From Ceratopteris richardii (taxonomy: Eukaryota > Streptophyta > Polypodiopsida > Polypodiales > Pteridaceae): a DNA stretch of 64,000 nt. The stretch's first letter is position 1. Each line of letters begins with the position of its first letter. The stretch lies in NCBI GenBank assembly GCA_020310875.1, contig CM035416.1:73105983-73169982 (forward strand), read 5' to 3'. A model generated the notes under the pieces. The model saw nothing but the letters and a program-made list of their open reading frames with translations. It searched no databases and was not told where the DNA came from. Below are positions 35,509-44,226 of this stretch, one piece after another. Made by a program: the position numbers and the translations under genes.

Positions 35509-36010
35509 TGTTGCAGAGGACTAAATACGAGAGAGGAGAAAGGAGAAGAGATAAGAGATGATAAACAAGTCACAAGATAAACAAGCCCCCAAAAGTTTCA
35601 AGAAATGGCTCACTTTATTTTCCTAAAATCCATTGTAAAAAAGTGAAAAGCCTTGTAAATGCAATAGAGGAGTCCTTTAGAAGCATAAATTCTTGACAAT
35701 TGTAACACCACCTTTGTACAATAGTAGGAACTCATATGTCAGTCTCTTGTATGAAAGGACCAAATTTAGGGCACATGTATATAAGTCACTTGTGACTCTT
35801 TTGTAAAAACTTTTATCATAATCAAGAGGCAACTTTCGAAAGTTTCAAATTCACCTCTTCTTGCTTGTGAACCTTCTTCTTCATGAGCTTATGTGTGTGC
35901 TTGCATAGAATGCTTGTCTAAAGGTGTTGTCTACCCCTTCCTCATCTCTTTTCATTATTATTGTGTGTGTGTGAAGTGTAGGGAGTCTTTTGTGAGAGTA
36001 GGTAATTCTT
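35509..36010 (+). repeat. Probable LTR of an unidentified element
   Basis: Starts TGTTGCAG after the PPT-like tract, has no coding frame and contains a short GT repeat near 35958. It ends at the junction with F2 pol sequence at about 36011. Neither a second LTR nor a TG...CA end at 36010 could be confirmed. Confidence 0.35.
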
Positions 36011-36560
36011 GCCACATGGTTTTGAGAATAGTCCAACTAAGAGCACCTTAAATGTCAAGCGTGAAGATGATTTACTTTTGATCATTCTTATGTATGTTAT
36101 GATGTGTTGCTAACTAATCCTAATGAGAAACATATTATTGACTTTAAGGCTGATTTGCATGCCTCTTTTGAGATATCATGTTTGGTTCATTTGCATAATT
36201 ATTTGGGCATTCCATTTATGCAAGTTGACGGATTTCATAGGGACTACTGAGTGTGCATGGCTTAGATTCTTCTTGGTTGATTTGGGTGTTGGTCAGTCTT
36301 CTGCCACCACCATCTTCATTGACAGTTAAAGTGCACTAGAAATTGTGAGGAACCCTGTGTTCTATGTTTGGATCAAAAGCAGATTAGGGTGCACTATCAT
36401 TATGTCAAGGAGAGGTTCTCTACTTGACATATCGGTTTGGCATATGTGCCCACATAGGATGATGTTGCAAACCTTTTCACAAAGGCTTTGCCTAGGGATA
36501 CGTTTGAAGCTTTCCATAAGGCTTTTGGTTTACTTCCCTCTGTGGATTGATCTCTTTCCT
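36011..36560 (+). pseudogene. Copia F2 copy b: RT/RNase H fragment
   Basis: Similarity to the copy at 60.0 kb starts at TGGTTTTGAGAATAGTCCAA and covers the region around the YVDD box, which is degraded here. It jumps at about 36235 from MQVD directly to ECAWLRFFLVDLGVGQSS, skipping about 500 bp of RT-RNase H by internal deletion. The RNase H end (GLAYVPT-like, then ALPRDTFEAFHK) leads into the PPT and LTR. It is not translatable. Confidence 0.8.
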
Positions 36561-36629
36561 TATAGATTGGAACTTTCTTATACATGAGTGCCAACTCCTT
36601 GTTTATGACATCACTTCCAAGGGGGGATT

Positions 36630-36858
36630 TGTTGATATATTCTGGTAGCGATCTATTTGAACACACTTAGGACCATAGGGGCAATCTTTTTCCTCTTTTG
36701 GAGGTTTTTTATGTTGGCTTGTATACATGGCTATAACCCTAACATGTCACTTATCTTTGTACATTCACTTGGTAATTCATTCAGTGTCGTGTTGCGCTTC
36801 AAGCTTCTTCTTCTTCCTTGTGTTGTTTGTGTGCTTTGATAGACCTCAAACTCCAACA
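36630..36858 (+). repeat. Copia F2 copy b: 3' LTR
   Basis: The 229-bp LTR, TGTTGATATATT...ACTCCAACA, is preceded by the PPT CCAAGGGGGGATT at 36617-36629. It ends exactly where minus-strand F2 protease sequence starts. Confidence 0.9.
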
Positions 36859-37639
36859 ATAATGACATTTTTTTCGATCCCCTTGAGAAGATAGGGAGAT
36901 TTGTCTATGCATGTAATAATACTACCATTAGGGATAGGCTCAATTAAGGTGAATAAATTTGATTGACATGTAATATTCTTGGTTACACCACTGTCAAAGT
37001 ACCAAAGATTAGATTCTGCAACAAATATAATGATCATGAGTTGATGGGTCACAACTACATGTACAGTAAATGCCCATTCTTGATTTTCATTAGGTTAGAA
37101 GACCTAGTTTTAGAAGTAAATGTTTCAACAACAACCATTCCTACCTCTTTCCTTTTTGGCTTTTTAGGAGCAAGTTTAGCATATTTCTTTTACAACATGA
37201 TCATTTTCCTTATATTATTTTTGAAATTTGTTTTTGCATGTCTTCTTTCTTCTTCTTTGTCATATAGCGCTTAAAAATTTCTGCCTACTATAGGAAGTGC
37301 TACCTTTACCTTTGATCTTCTAACTTACAACAAAGGCTTGATCTACAAACCACATGATAGACATTTTCTGCCTGGATAAGATCTCCTTGCAACAAAACAA
37401 AAACTATACCATAATTTCATTTCATCATCAACCAAAGAGAAAAAGAAAAAAATTGATAAGAATCAAACATCCTATCAAGAGGAGTCTGGAAAACTAAACT
37501 ATTTGGCAAAATTCCATCTATGCTAATCAATTGAAGCTTAAAATATATGTTCTGTAAAAGAAAATTTTCCATAATATTACTTCATTCATAAGATTACTCT
37601 CCGATTTCTTTTGAAGGTAAGAAAAGTGAGCTTCATTTT
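36859..37639 (-). pseudogene. Copia F2 copy g: gag and protease fragment
   Basis: The minus strand at 36859-37052 reads IIFVAESNLWYFDSGVTKNI, the F2 protease with D-S-G intact, then NGSIITCIDKSPYLLKGI. Gag lies above it to 37639, with a degraded zinc-knuckle region near 37190-37230 and the EGDSMD-like segment near 37600. It is cut on the left by the F2 copy b LTR and on the right by the TGTTGGAAG sequence at 37640. Stops are frequent. Confidence 0.75.
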
Positions 37640-38190
37640 TGTTGGAAGTGTGGTAGGCCCAATAAATCAATCACATGTTAAATCTAGGATCTTCCAAGAC
37701 TTAAGCTTAAAACAATACACACCTTAACTTAATCAAGAGAGATAAATGACAATAGAGACAAATAACAAGACAACTATGAAAGTGTAGCAACTTGATGCTA
37801 CTACACACTATTAATGAAAAATGTCAACTACAATATGTGTGTGATACAAAAAAAACATGTAGGCTGAATCTAAAGGTGCTAGTTGAGAGAACTTAGAGAA
37901 TCATATAGGAGATAGAAAAGTGAGTTGTGAAGTGAAGAAGTTTGGTCCAACCAACCAGCATAGGACCAGCCCTTGTGCTTATGTAGAGTAAAATAGACCT
38001 TATATGCGTATGATTAGTGCAATAAAATGAGCCATGTACTTTGGAGCATCAAGAGAAAGAGTTGATACAAAACAGATAGGTGCATTGACTAGCTCAAGAA
38101 ACTTGCTATCTTTGGAGGAAATGATCCACTTCAAATGCTCATAGCAACCAACGTGATTACAATTGAAAAGCTTCCTTTTGGAGGAATGAT
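37640..38190 (-). repeat. LTR-like start and the second copy of the 240-bp dispersed repeat
   Basis: TGTTGGAAGTGTGG at 37640 has the look of an LTR end and interrupts F2 gag. The part 37945-38190 is the inverted copy of 31676-31925 and lies directly against the integrase tail of copia K. Its minus frame (KLFNCNHVGCYEHLKW..., to 38000) is open but of unknown function. Confidence 0.5.
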
Positions 38191-38687
38191 ACACATAGGG
38201 TTGAGTATTCTGGTTTTCTTTTCTCCCTTGTTGACCTTCTAGGTGCTTGCTTGGAGCATTCTCCACACTCTTGCATTTCTGCTTTGCCTCTTCACTTCCA
38301 TACCTTGTAATCCCTTTCCATTTCGTCTTGGTCATCATCTATATCACTTCTTGGATCCTTGACCTGTGTATCATTCTTGCTTCCTAATTTATGGAAATCA
38401 GAATCAAGATCATATGGTAGAGTTACCTTTTGTTTTTCTTCATCATTCCAAGACCTATGTTCTTCAAACACAACATCTCTACTTGTAGTGAATTTCTTGG
38501 TTGGACTATAGAAATTGTAACCCATTTGAGTTGAATCATATCCAATAAATACTACCTTTCATGCCCTTTCATCTAGCTTACCTCTAATTGTTTAAGTTAC
38601 ATGAACATTAGCTAAACAACCAAACACCTTGCAATCTCCAAGACTAGGTTTTCTTCCATACCATGCTTCATAAGGAGTCATACTTTG
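38191..38687 (-). pseudogene. Copia K: integrase C-terminal half, right of the E insertion on the minus strand
   Basis: The minus strand reads MTPYEAWYGRKPSL at the junction with E, then degraded VFGCLANVHV-like text. At 38292-38525 it reads MGYNFYSPTKKFTTSRDVVFEEHRSW, then an acidic tail and RRSTREKRKPE. The segment and 45366-46110 are the two halves of one integrase. Removing E together with one CTTTG joins them in frame. RT and RNase H of K are missing below 38190. Confidence 0.88.
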
Positions 38688-38850
38688 TGTTGGAGAAACA
38701 ATCACTAACTGGACATATATTTGAAGGTCAAATCTTAGGAAGAAAACCCCATGCCTATGTGAAGGGACAAATTCACAAATGTATTATACTTGTAAAGTTA
38801 GTTCACTTTAGTTCTAGAAGTTTTTCAAAAGTCACGGGAATGAGAAAGTC

Positions 38851-38857
38851 TATATAA
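38851..38857 (+). promoter_or_regulatory. TATA box of the copia E 5' LTR
   Basis: TATATAA, repeated identically at 44390-44396 in the 3' LTR. RNA start is inferred about 30 bp downstream, near 38885. Confidence 0.7.
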
Positions 38858-39101
38858 GTTAGTTAGTATTAACTGACGCGGTGAGAAGAAGAAGGAGGAA
38901 GACAATGAGAAAGTGAGAAGAACTCATTTTTGTATGACTTAGTATAGTTGGGCTTCTCTGAGCGAGAAAGCACTTGTAAGCTTCTGAGTTTTCATAGTTA
39001 TGACAAGAACTAGTTAAAGTTCTGTGTATAAGTGTTCTTCCTCCATCTCCAGTGTTTGTCTTCTGTGTAATGATTTGAAAGGTTGAAGTTTTCCAAGCAA
39101 G

Positions 39102-39453
39102 TCGATGCGTGGCATCGAATGTATGTTGAAAGGTTGAGTTTTATGCGAGAAGTCGATGCCTGGCATCGAATCTCACTTGATAAGTCCTTATCTTCATATC
39201 TGATTTTTATCTACTACCAAATCTTCTTGAAAAGATGATGTTGGAGCAACTCGATGCGTGGCATCGAATTTCAGTTGATAAGTCATATTCTAAGTGTGCA
39301 TGAAATCACCTATAGTTTTGGTGTCCAGAAGATCAAGACTTTATGCGGGAAGTCGATGCCCGACATCGAATCCCTGGTGAAAAGTGGCCAAAAACATCCC
39401 AAGTCGATGCCCGGCATCGAATTCTCGTTGCAAGTCAATGCTAGGCATCGAAT
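39102..39453 (+). repeat. Six palindromic 19-bp motifs in the E leader (5' LTR)
   Basis: Copies of TCGATGC-NN-GGCATCGAAT lie at 39102-39120, 39153-39171, 39251-39269, 39353-39371, 39404-39422 and 39435-39453. The arms ATGCC/GGCAT and TCGA pair perfectly in the best copies. Copies 4 and 6 have G-to-A changes compared with the 3' LTR copies. They would form short hairpins in RNA, or inverted-repeat protein sites in DNA. Confidence 0.95.
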
Positions 39454-39825
39454 TCTAATTTTAAACAGGCGCTCTTACTAAAACAGGTAAAATTTCCAGT
39501 TTTGGAAGGTCATATAGGGTCATCTTGTGAGAGCCATAACTTGAGTTCTAGAGATCCATTTGATGCATATGATAGCTTGTTAGAAAGCTCTACTCTTCTA
39601 GTTTTAGCCTATAAAGTTTCATGGAGAAATAATACTTGAGCTAGGAGAAATTAGCAAAATACTGAAGGTATGTCATTTCAGTGACTAGGAATTTCTGTAG
39701 AAGCAAAGTTCTCACTTTAGGCTATCATTTCTCAAAGTTTGGAGTGGCAATGAGTTAATGGTGACCATAGAGGTGTTCTAGTGTCACATTAATTCATTTC
39801 TTGTGGTGTTTCATACATCAACAAG

Positions 39826-39837
39826 TGGTATCAGAGC
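39826..39837 (+). promoter_or_regulatory. Primer-binding site of copia E
   Basis: TGGTATCAGAGC, a perfect complement of the initiator tRNA-Met 3' end, two bases after the LTR. Confidence 0.97.
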
Positions 39838-40065
39838 AGAAAGATTCTCGAGAGCAGAAGACGACAAAGGTACGAGAAGTTTTGTAAAGTTTTCCATTAA
39901 AGTTTGAAAGGTGAAGCATTTGAAGACACAAGGCATCAAAAGGTTACTTCAAAAGTATCCTCATACACAAAGAACTTCAAAAGGTATTATCCTTTATCCT
40001 TTAAGCTCACAGGTTGCAGCAGAAGGAAAGAACTATGGCAGATCATATCTCCATTGACAAGGGTA

Positions 40066-42711
40066 ATGAGAATGGAAGCCTTACTTATGAGTAAGGATCT
40101 CATGGTATATGTAACAGGTGAAGAAGAGAAGCCAGTATTTGAAGATGAAAGCCGACCAAAGAAAGAGGAACTTGATGCTTTAAAGCATTGGCAGAAGAAG
40201 GATGCAAGTGCAAAAGCATACATCTACAATACAATCTCTGATCATTTGCTACCACACATCAGAGGATTGGAATCATCTGAAGATATATGGAATGCATTGG
40301 AGTATCATTTCCAAAGTACTACTAAAGCACGGAAAGCAAGTCTATGGTCAAAGTTTACAACATTCAAGAAGAAGCCAAGTCAAACCATTAGTGATTATGT
40401 CACTAAGATGAAGGATCTTGCAGATAGTCTTGGATCCATAGATGAAGATGTTGAAGATCACAGATTGATTGCTCAGCTACTTGCAGGTTTGAGAGGGGAT
40501 GAAAGGTGGAAACCTTTTGTCTTATCAACAGAACTTTCATTAAATCATTATGTTCCAGATTTGAACCAATTGCTTGGTTTGATGCTCACATATGAGCAAG
40601 ACTTGAAGGGAGATGGAGATAAAGGTCAAAGTTCTGCAATGTACATGAAGAATAAGAAGAAAGGAGATAAAGGTAAAGCAAAGGATGAAGAGGAGTCTAG
40701 TTCCCAAGCTTATTATGCAAGAGGTAAAGGCACTAGCAGAGGAAGACAAAGAGGTTTTGGAAGAGGAAGAGGTAATCAAAATAACAACAAGAAGGCTTGC
40801 TGGATCTGTGGATTGAGTAATCATTTGGCTCATGACTATTGGCACAACCAACAAGGATCAAATCAAAATCAGAACAACAATAGCAGAGGCCGAGGTGGAA
40901 GATATCAAAGTAATTTTCAAAGAGGTAGACAAAGTCAAAGAGGAGGCTATGGTAGAGGTGGAGGAAGAAGTTGGGGACAGAATCAATCCTACAACACCAC
41001 CTACTACAACTATGCAAATGACACACAGAATGAAAGTCATACATCATTGATGATGAACTCAATCAACACATCAGATAAAGAAGATCTAAAGGTATTTTAT
41101 ATTGACTCTGGATGTTCTAATCATTTGTCAGGAAACATAGAATTGATGTCAGAATTGGAAAAAGGTATTTCGAGTCACACAGTTCAAACTGGTGATAATA
41201 CAAGAAATAGTGTACATTCAATTGGAAAAGTGAAATGCAAGAGTGGAGCAGATTTGCTAACCAATGTTTTGTATGTTCCAACAATACCTAAAAACTTGAT
41301 TAGTGTGGGACAGATAGTTGAAAAAGGTTTTCAAGTCAGGTTTACAAATGAAAGAGTATTTGTGGAAGATCCAGAGAATGGATATAATCAGATTGTCTCT
41401 GGTAAGAAAGAAGGTAGACTCTTTACTTTAAGAGTACAAGGGAACATTGGTCAAGCTTTGCTCACACATGGTGAAGGAGTGATTACAGAACTTGATCTCT
41501 GGCATAAGAGATTAGGTCATTTCAATGAAAGAGGAATTAAAGCTATGGTTGCTCATCAGTCTGTACTAGGATTACCAAATGTGCAAAGTCAACATATGGT
41601 TTATAAATGTGAAGCATGTCAAATGGGTAAAGCACACAGGTTACCATTTCAAAAGAAAGGTTTCAAACATGATGGACTACTTGAGCTCATTCATACAGAT
41701 GTATGGGGACCAACAAAAGAAGGATCTATCAGTGGCTCAAGGTATTATGTTCTTTTCATTGATGATGCTACAAGATGGATAACATTATATGTTTTGAAGG
41801 AAAGATCAGAAGTGTTTGGAGCTTTCAAGTATTTTCATGCATATGTAGAGAGAGTCACAGGTCAAAAGCTTAAAAGACTGAGGTCTGATGGAGGGGGAGA
41901 ATACTTCTCCCAAGAGTTCAATGATTATCTTTGGAATGCAGGTATTAAGAGAGAAATAACTTGCAGGTATACACCACAACAAAATGGTGTAGCAGAAAGA
42001 AGGAACAGGACTTTGGTTGAGTTTGCTAGAGCTATGTTGAAGGAGAAGAATTGTCCAAATTATCTTTGGGCTGAAGCTGTAAATATAGCTACATATCTTG
42101 TGAATAGATTACCATGTGCAGCTCTCAATGGTATGACTCCATATGAAGCTTGGTGGAGTAAGAAACCAACACTAGATCATTGTAGAGTGTTTGGATCAAT
42201 TGCATATGCTTATGTGCCATCACAACTTAGGCATAAACTTGAACCAAAGGCAGAAAAATATGTGTTCATTGGTTATGATGAAAAGCAGATGGGTTACAGG
42301 TTGTGGAATCCTTTGACCAAACAATTTCTTGTTTCTAGAGATGTTACATTTGATGAACAGAAAAGTTGGTATGCAGATCAAAGTCATACAGCTGAAGAAT
42401 TTGAAGAAGAGGTAAGAAGATGTGAGAAAGGAAAATCAATTGTGCAGGTAAATAGAGATGAAGACTATATGCAAGCAAGTACATCCACAAGTGGATTAAC
42501 AAGAAGAAATGAAGAAGCTCCTATATTTGATGAAGAGGTGTATCCAGACACTTATGAAGAATGTGAACCAAGAAGGTCAAGCAGGACTAGAAGACAACCA
42601 GAAAGGTATTCTTATGATACTTCTTACATAACTCAGAAGAACTATGCATATATGGTCAAAGATGATGAAGAACCCCAGAACTATGATGAAGCTAAAGGTA
42701 AGAAGCAATGA
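40066..42711 (+). CDS. Copia E gag-protease-integrase polyprotein (N-terminus out of frame)
   Basis: The frame has 881 codons from its first ATG at 40066. It is open upstream to 39904 but without an ATG. Gag opens with MRMEALLMSKDLMVYVTGEE; the normal gag start, MADHISIDKGN at 40035, is in another frame and stops at 40092-40094. Gag domain: residues 1-230. The zinc knuckle at residues 245-258 reads CWICGLSNHLAHDY; its last Cys is Tyr (40837-40839). Protease: YIDSGCSNHLS, Asp at residue 347. Integrase: WHKRLGH and CEAC zinc ligands, then catalytic Asp 545, Asp 608 and Glu 644 (35 residues between the last two). The frame ends in KGKKQ with TGA, overlapping the ATG of the RT frame by 4 bases. 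Function: particle, maturation and cDNA insertion. Confidence 0.93.
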   Translation: MRMEALLMSKDLMVYVTGEEEKPVFEDESRPKKEELDALKHWQKKDASAKAYIYNTISDHLLPHIRGLESSEDIWNALEYHFQSTTKARKASLWSKFTTFKKKPSQTISDYVTKMKDLADSLGSIDEDVEDHRLIAQLLAGLRGDERWKPFVLSTELSLNHYVPDLNQLLGLMLTYEQDLKGDGDKGQSSAMYMKNKKKGDKGKAKDEEESSSQAYYARGKGTSRGRQRGFGRGRGNQNNNKKACWICGLSNHLAHDYWHNQQGSNQNQNNNSRGRGGRYQSNFQRGRQSQRGGYGRGGGRSWGQNQSYNTTYYNYANDTQNESHTSLMMNSINTSDKEDLKVFYIDSGCSNHLSGNIELMSELEKGISSHTVQTGDNTRNSVHSIGKVKCKSGADLLTNVLYVPTIPKNLISVGQIVEKGFQVRFTNERVFVEDPENGYNQIVSGKKEGRLFTLRVQGNIGQALLTHGEGVITELDLWHKRLGHFNERGIKAMVAHQSVLGLPNVQSQHMVYKCEACQMGKAHRLPFQKKGFKHDGLLELIHTDVWGPTKEGSISGSRYYVLFIDDATRWITLYVLKERSEVFGAFKYFHAYVERVTGQKLKRLRSDGGGEYFSQEFNDYLWNAGIKREITCRYTPQQNGVAERRNRTLVEFARAMLKEKNCPNYLWAEAVNIATYLVNRLPCAALNGMTPYEAWWSKKPTLDHCRVFGSIAYAYVPSQLRHKLEPKAEKYVFIGYDEKQMGYRLWNPLTKQFLVSRDVTFDEQKSWYADQSHTAEEFEEEVRRCEKGKSIVQVNRDEDYMQASTSTSGLTRRNEEAPIFDEEVYPDTYEECEPRRSSRTRRQPERYSYDTSYITQKNYAYMVKDDEEPQNYDEAKGKKQ

Positions 42712-44189
42712 AGGAAGAGTTCAATGCACTGGAGGAGAACAAGACATGGGAACTTGTTCCTAAACCAAATGGTAAGAAAGTAATTGGAAATAAATGGGTT
42801 TATAAAGTGAAGAAGCTTGCAGATGGAAGTATAGCCAGATACAAAGCTAGACTGGTGGTGAAAGGCTATGCCCAGACCTATGGCATAGATTATGATGAGA
42901 CATTCAGTCCTGTAGCTAAGATGTCAACTATAAGGACAATCATTGCTATTGCAGCTTCAAAAGGATGGACTCTAAGTCAATTGGATATAAAAAATGCATT
43001 CTTGAATGGATACATATCAGATGAGGTATACATGGAACAACCTCAAGGATTTATAGATTCCAGGTATCCAAATTTTGTTTGCAGGTTGAGAAGAGCATTG
43101 TATGGATTGAAGCAAGCTCCAAGAGCTTGGAACTATAGACTGGTGAAGTATCTCAATGATCTTGGATATCAAAGTTCAAAAGCAGACCCAAGTCTACTTA
43201 TCAGAAGAACAGAGGAAGGTACAATCTACATTTGTATTTATGTAGATGACATTATAATCACAGGTACTTCAGATGAAGGAATCAAGGAGGTAAAGAGATT
43301 GCTTGAAAAAGAATTCAAGATCAGTGACCTAGGAAAGTTATCATACTTTCTTGGAATGGAAGTTACTTATACAGATCATGGCATATATGTGTCACAAGAA
43401 AGGTATCTTCTGAACTTGTTGAAGAAGTTTGATATGGAAAAGTGCAGGAAAGCTTCAACTCCACTTGAAGTTAATCACAAGCTCAGTAAATATGATGGTG
43501 CAGACTACAAAGATATGAGGAAGTATCAATCTCTTGTGGGTAGTTTGATTTATGCTACACTAACAAGACCTGATCTTAGTTATGCAGTGGGAGTTTTGTC
43601 ACAATTCATGCATTGTCCAAAGGACCCACATTGGATTGCAGGTCAAAGAGTTCTCAGATATATCAAAGGATTTATAAAGGAAGGATTATATTATCCTTTT
43701 ACATCAGATTTGAAGTTGAGAGCCTATAGTGATTCAGATTGGGCAGGTAACCAGGATGACAGAAGATCAACTCATGGTTACATGATATACATTGGTGATA
43801 AGCTTGTAAGTTGGTGTTCAAAGAAACAACATACAGTAGCATTATCATCAACTGAAGCAGAGTACAAAGGACTTGTGGAAGCAGCTAAGGAAGTCATATG
43901 GATGCAGACATTGTTCAAGAGCTTAGGCATTGATCAAGGTAGACCTACAATACATGGAGATAATATGAGTTCACTTTATCTTGCAGCAAATCCAGTATTT
44001 CATGCAAGGACAAAGCACATAGAGATACAGTATCATTTTCTCAGAGAAAAGGTAATGGAGAAGGAGATTGAAGTGGAGTACACTTCTACTAAAGATCAGT
44101 TAGCAGACATAATGACAAAGAGCTTGGATGGTGTGAAGACCAGCAGATTCAAAAGCATGGCAGGAGTAAAAGAAAAGAAGATGATATGA
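42708..44189 (+). CDS. Copia E reverse transcriptase-RNase H
   Basis: An intact 493-codon frame starting at the ATG in ATGA, where the previous frame stops. RT: NKTWELVPKPNGKKVIGNKW, then LDIKNAFLNGYI and RALYGLKQAPRAW. The catalytic YVDD is at residues 178-181 (43239-43250), then SDLGKLSYFLGMEV and a RPDLSYAVG motif. RNase H: SDSDWAGN (residue 342 on), SSTEAEYKG and HGDNMSS, then ARTKHIEIQYHFLREK and DIMTKSL. Length and all catalytic acids match active copia elements. Normally this is the C-terminal part of one polyprotein; here it sits in the -1 frame, so translation needs reinitiation or frameshifting. Confidence 0.95.
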   Translation: MKEEFNALEENKTWELVPKPNGKKVIGNKWVYKVKKLADGSIARYKARLVVKGYAQTYGIDYDETFSPVAKMSTIRTIIAIAASKGWTLSQLDIKNAFLNGYISDEVYMEQPQGFIDSRYPNFVCRLRRALYGLKQAPRAWNYRLVKYLNDLGYQSSKADPSLLIRRTEEGTIYICIYVDDIIITGTSDEGIKEVKRLLEKEFKISDLGKLSYFLGMEVTYTDHGIYVSQERYLLNLLKKFDMEKCRKASTPLEVNHKLSKYDGADYKDMRKYQSLVGSLIYATLTRPDLSYAVGVLSQFMHCPKDPHWIAGQRVLRYIKGFIKEGLYYPFTSDLKLRAYSDSDWAGNQDDRRSTHGYMIYIGDKLVSWCSKKQHTVALSSTEAEYKGLVEAAKEVIWMQTLFKSLGIDQGRPTIHGDNMSSLYLAANPVFHARTKHIEIQYHFLREKVMEKEIEVEYTSTKDQLADIMTKSLDGVKTSRFKSMAGVKEKKMI

Positions 44190-44213
44190 AGAAACAGGGA
44201 ATGTCAATTAGTG

Positions 44214-44226
44214 ATTGAGGGGGAGC
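44214..44226 (+). promoter_or_regulatory. Polypurine tract of copia E
   Basis: ATTGAGGGGGAGC immediately before the 3' LTR start TGTTGGAG. Confidence 0.93.

Larger units (their letters stand above)
38688..39823 (+). repeat. Copia E 5' LTR
   Basis: Bounded by TGTTGGAG and CATCAACA. U3 is short: the TATA box is only 163 bp from the start, so the inferred R-U5 leader is about 940 bp. That leader carries six TCGATGC-NN-GGCATCGAAT palindromes and a GCTTGTTAGAAAGCTCT motif. Confidence 0.97.

Noticed and set aside
39102..39453. CRISPR-like array in the E LTR
   Set aside because: Spacing between motifs is irregular (about 30-100 bp), spacers are part of the LTR and are the same in both LTRs; the context is a eukaryotic retroelement.
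40540..41062. Long minus frames opposite the E gag
   Set aside because: Antisense shadows of the Gly/Arg/Asn-rich gag tail.
42708..42711. Programmed frameshift signal in copia E
   Set aside because: No slippery heptamer next to the overlap; comparison with copia B suggests a deletion. Reinitiation is left open as a finding.
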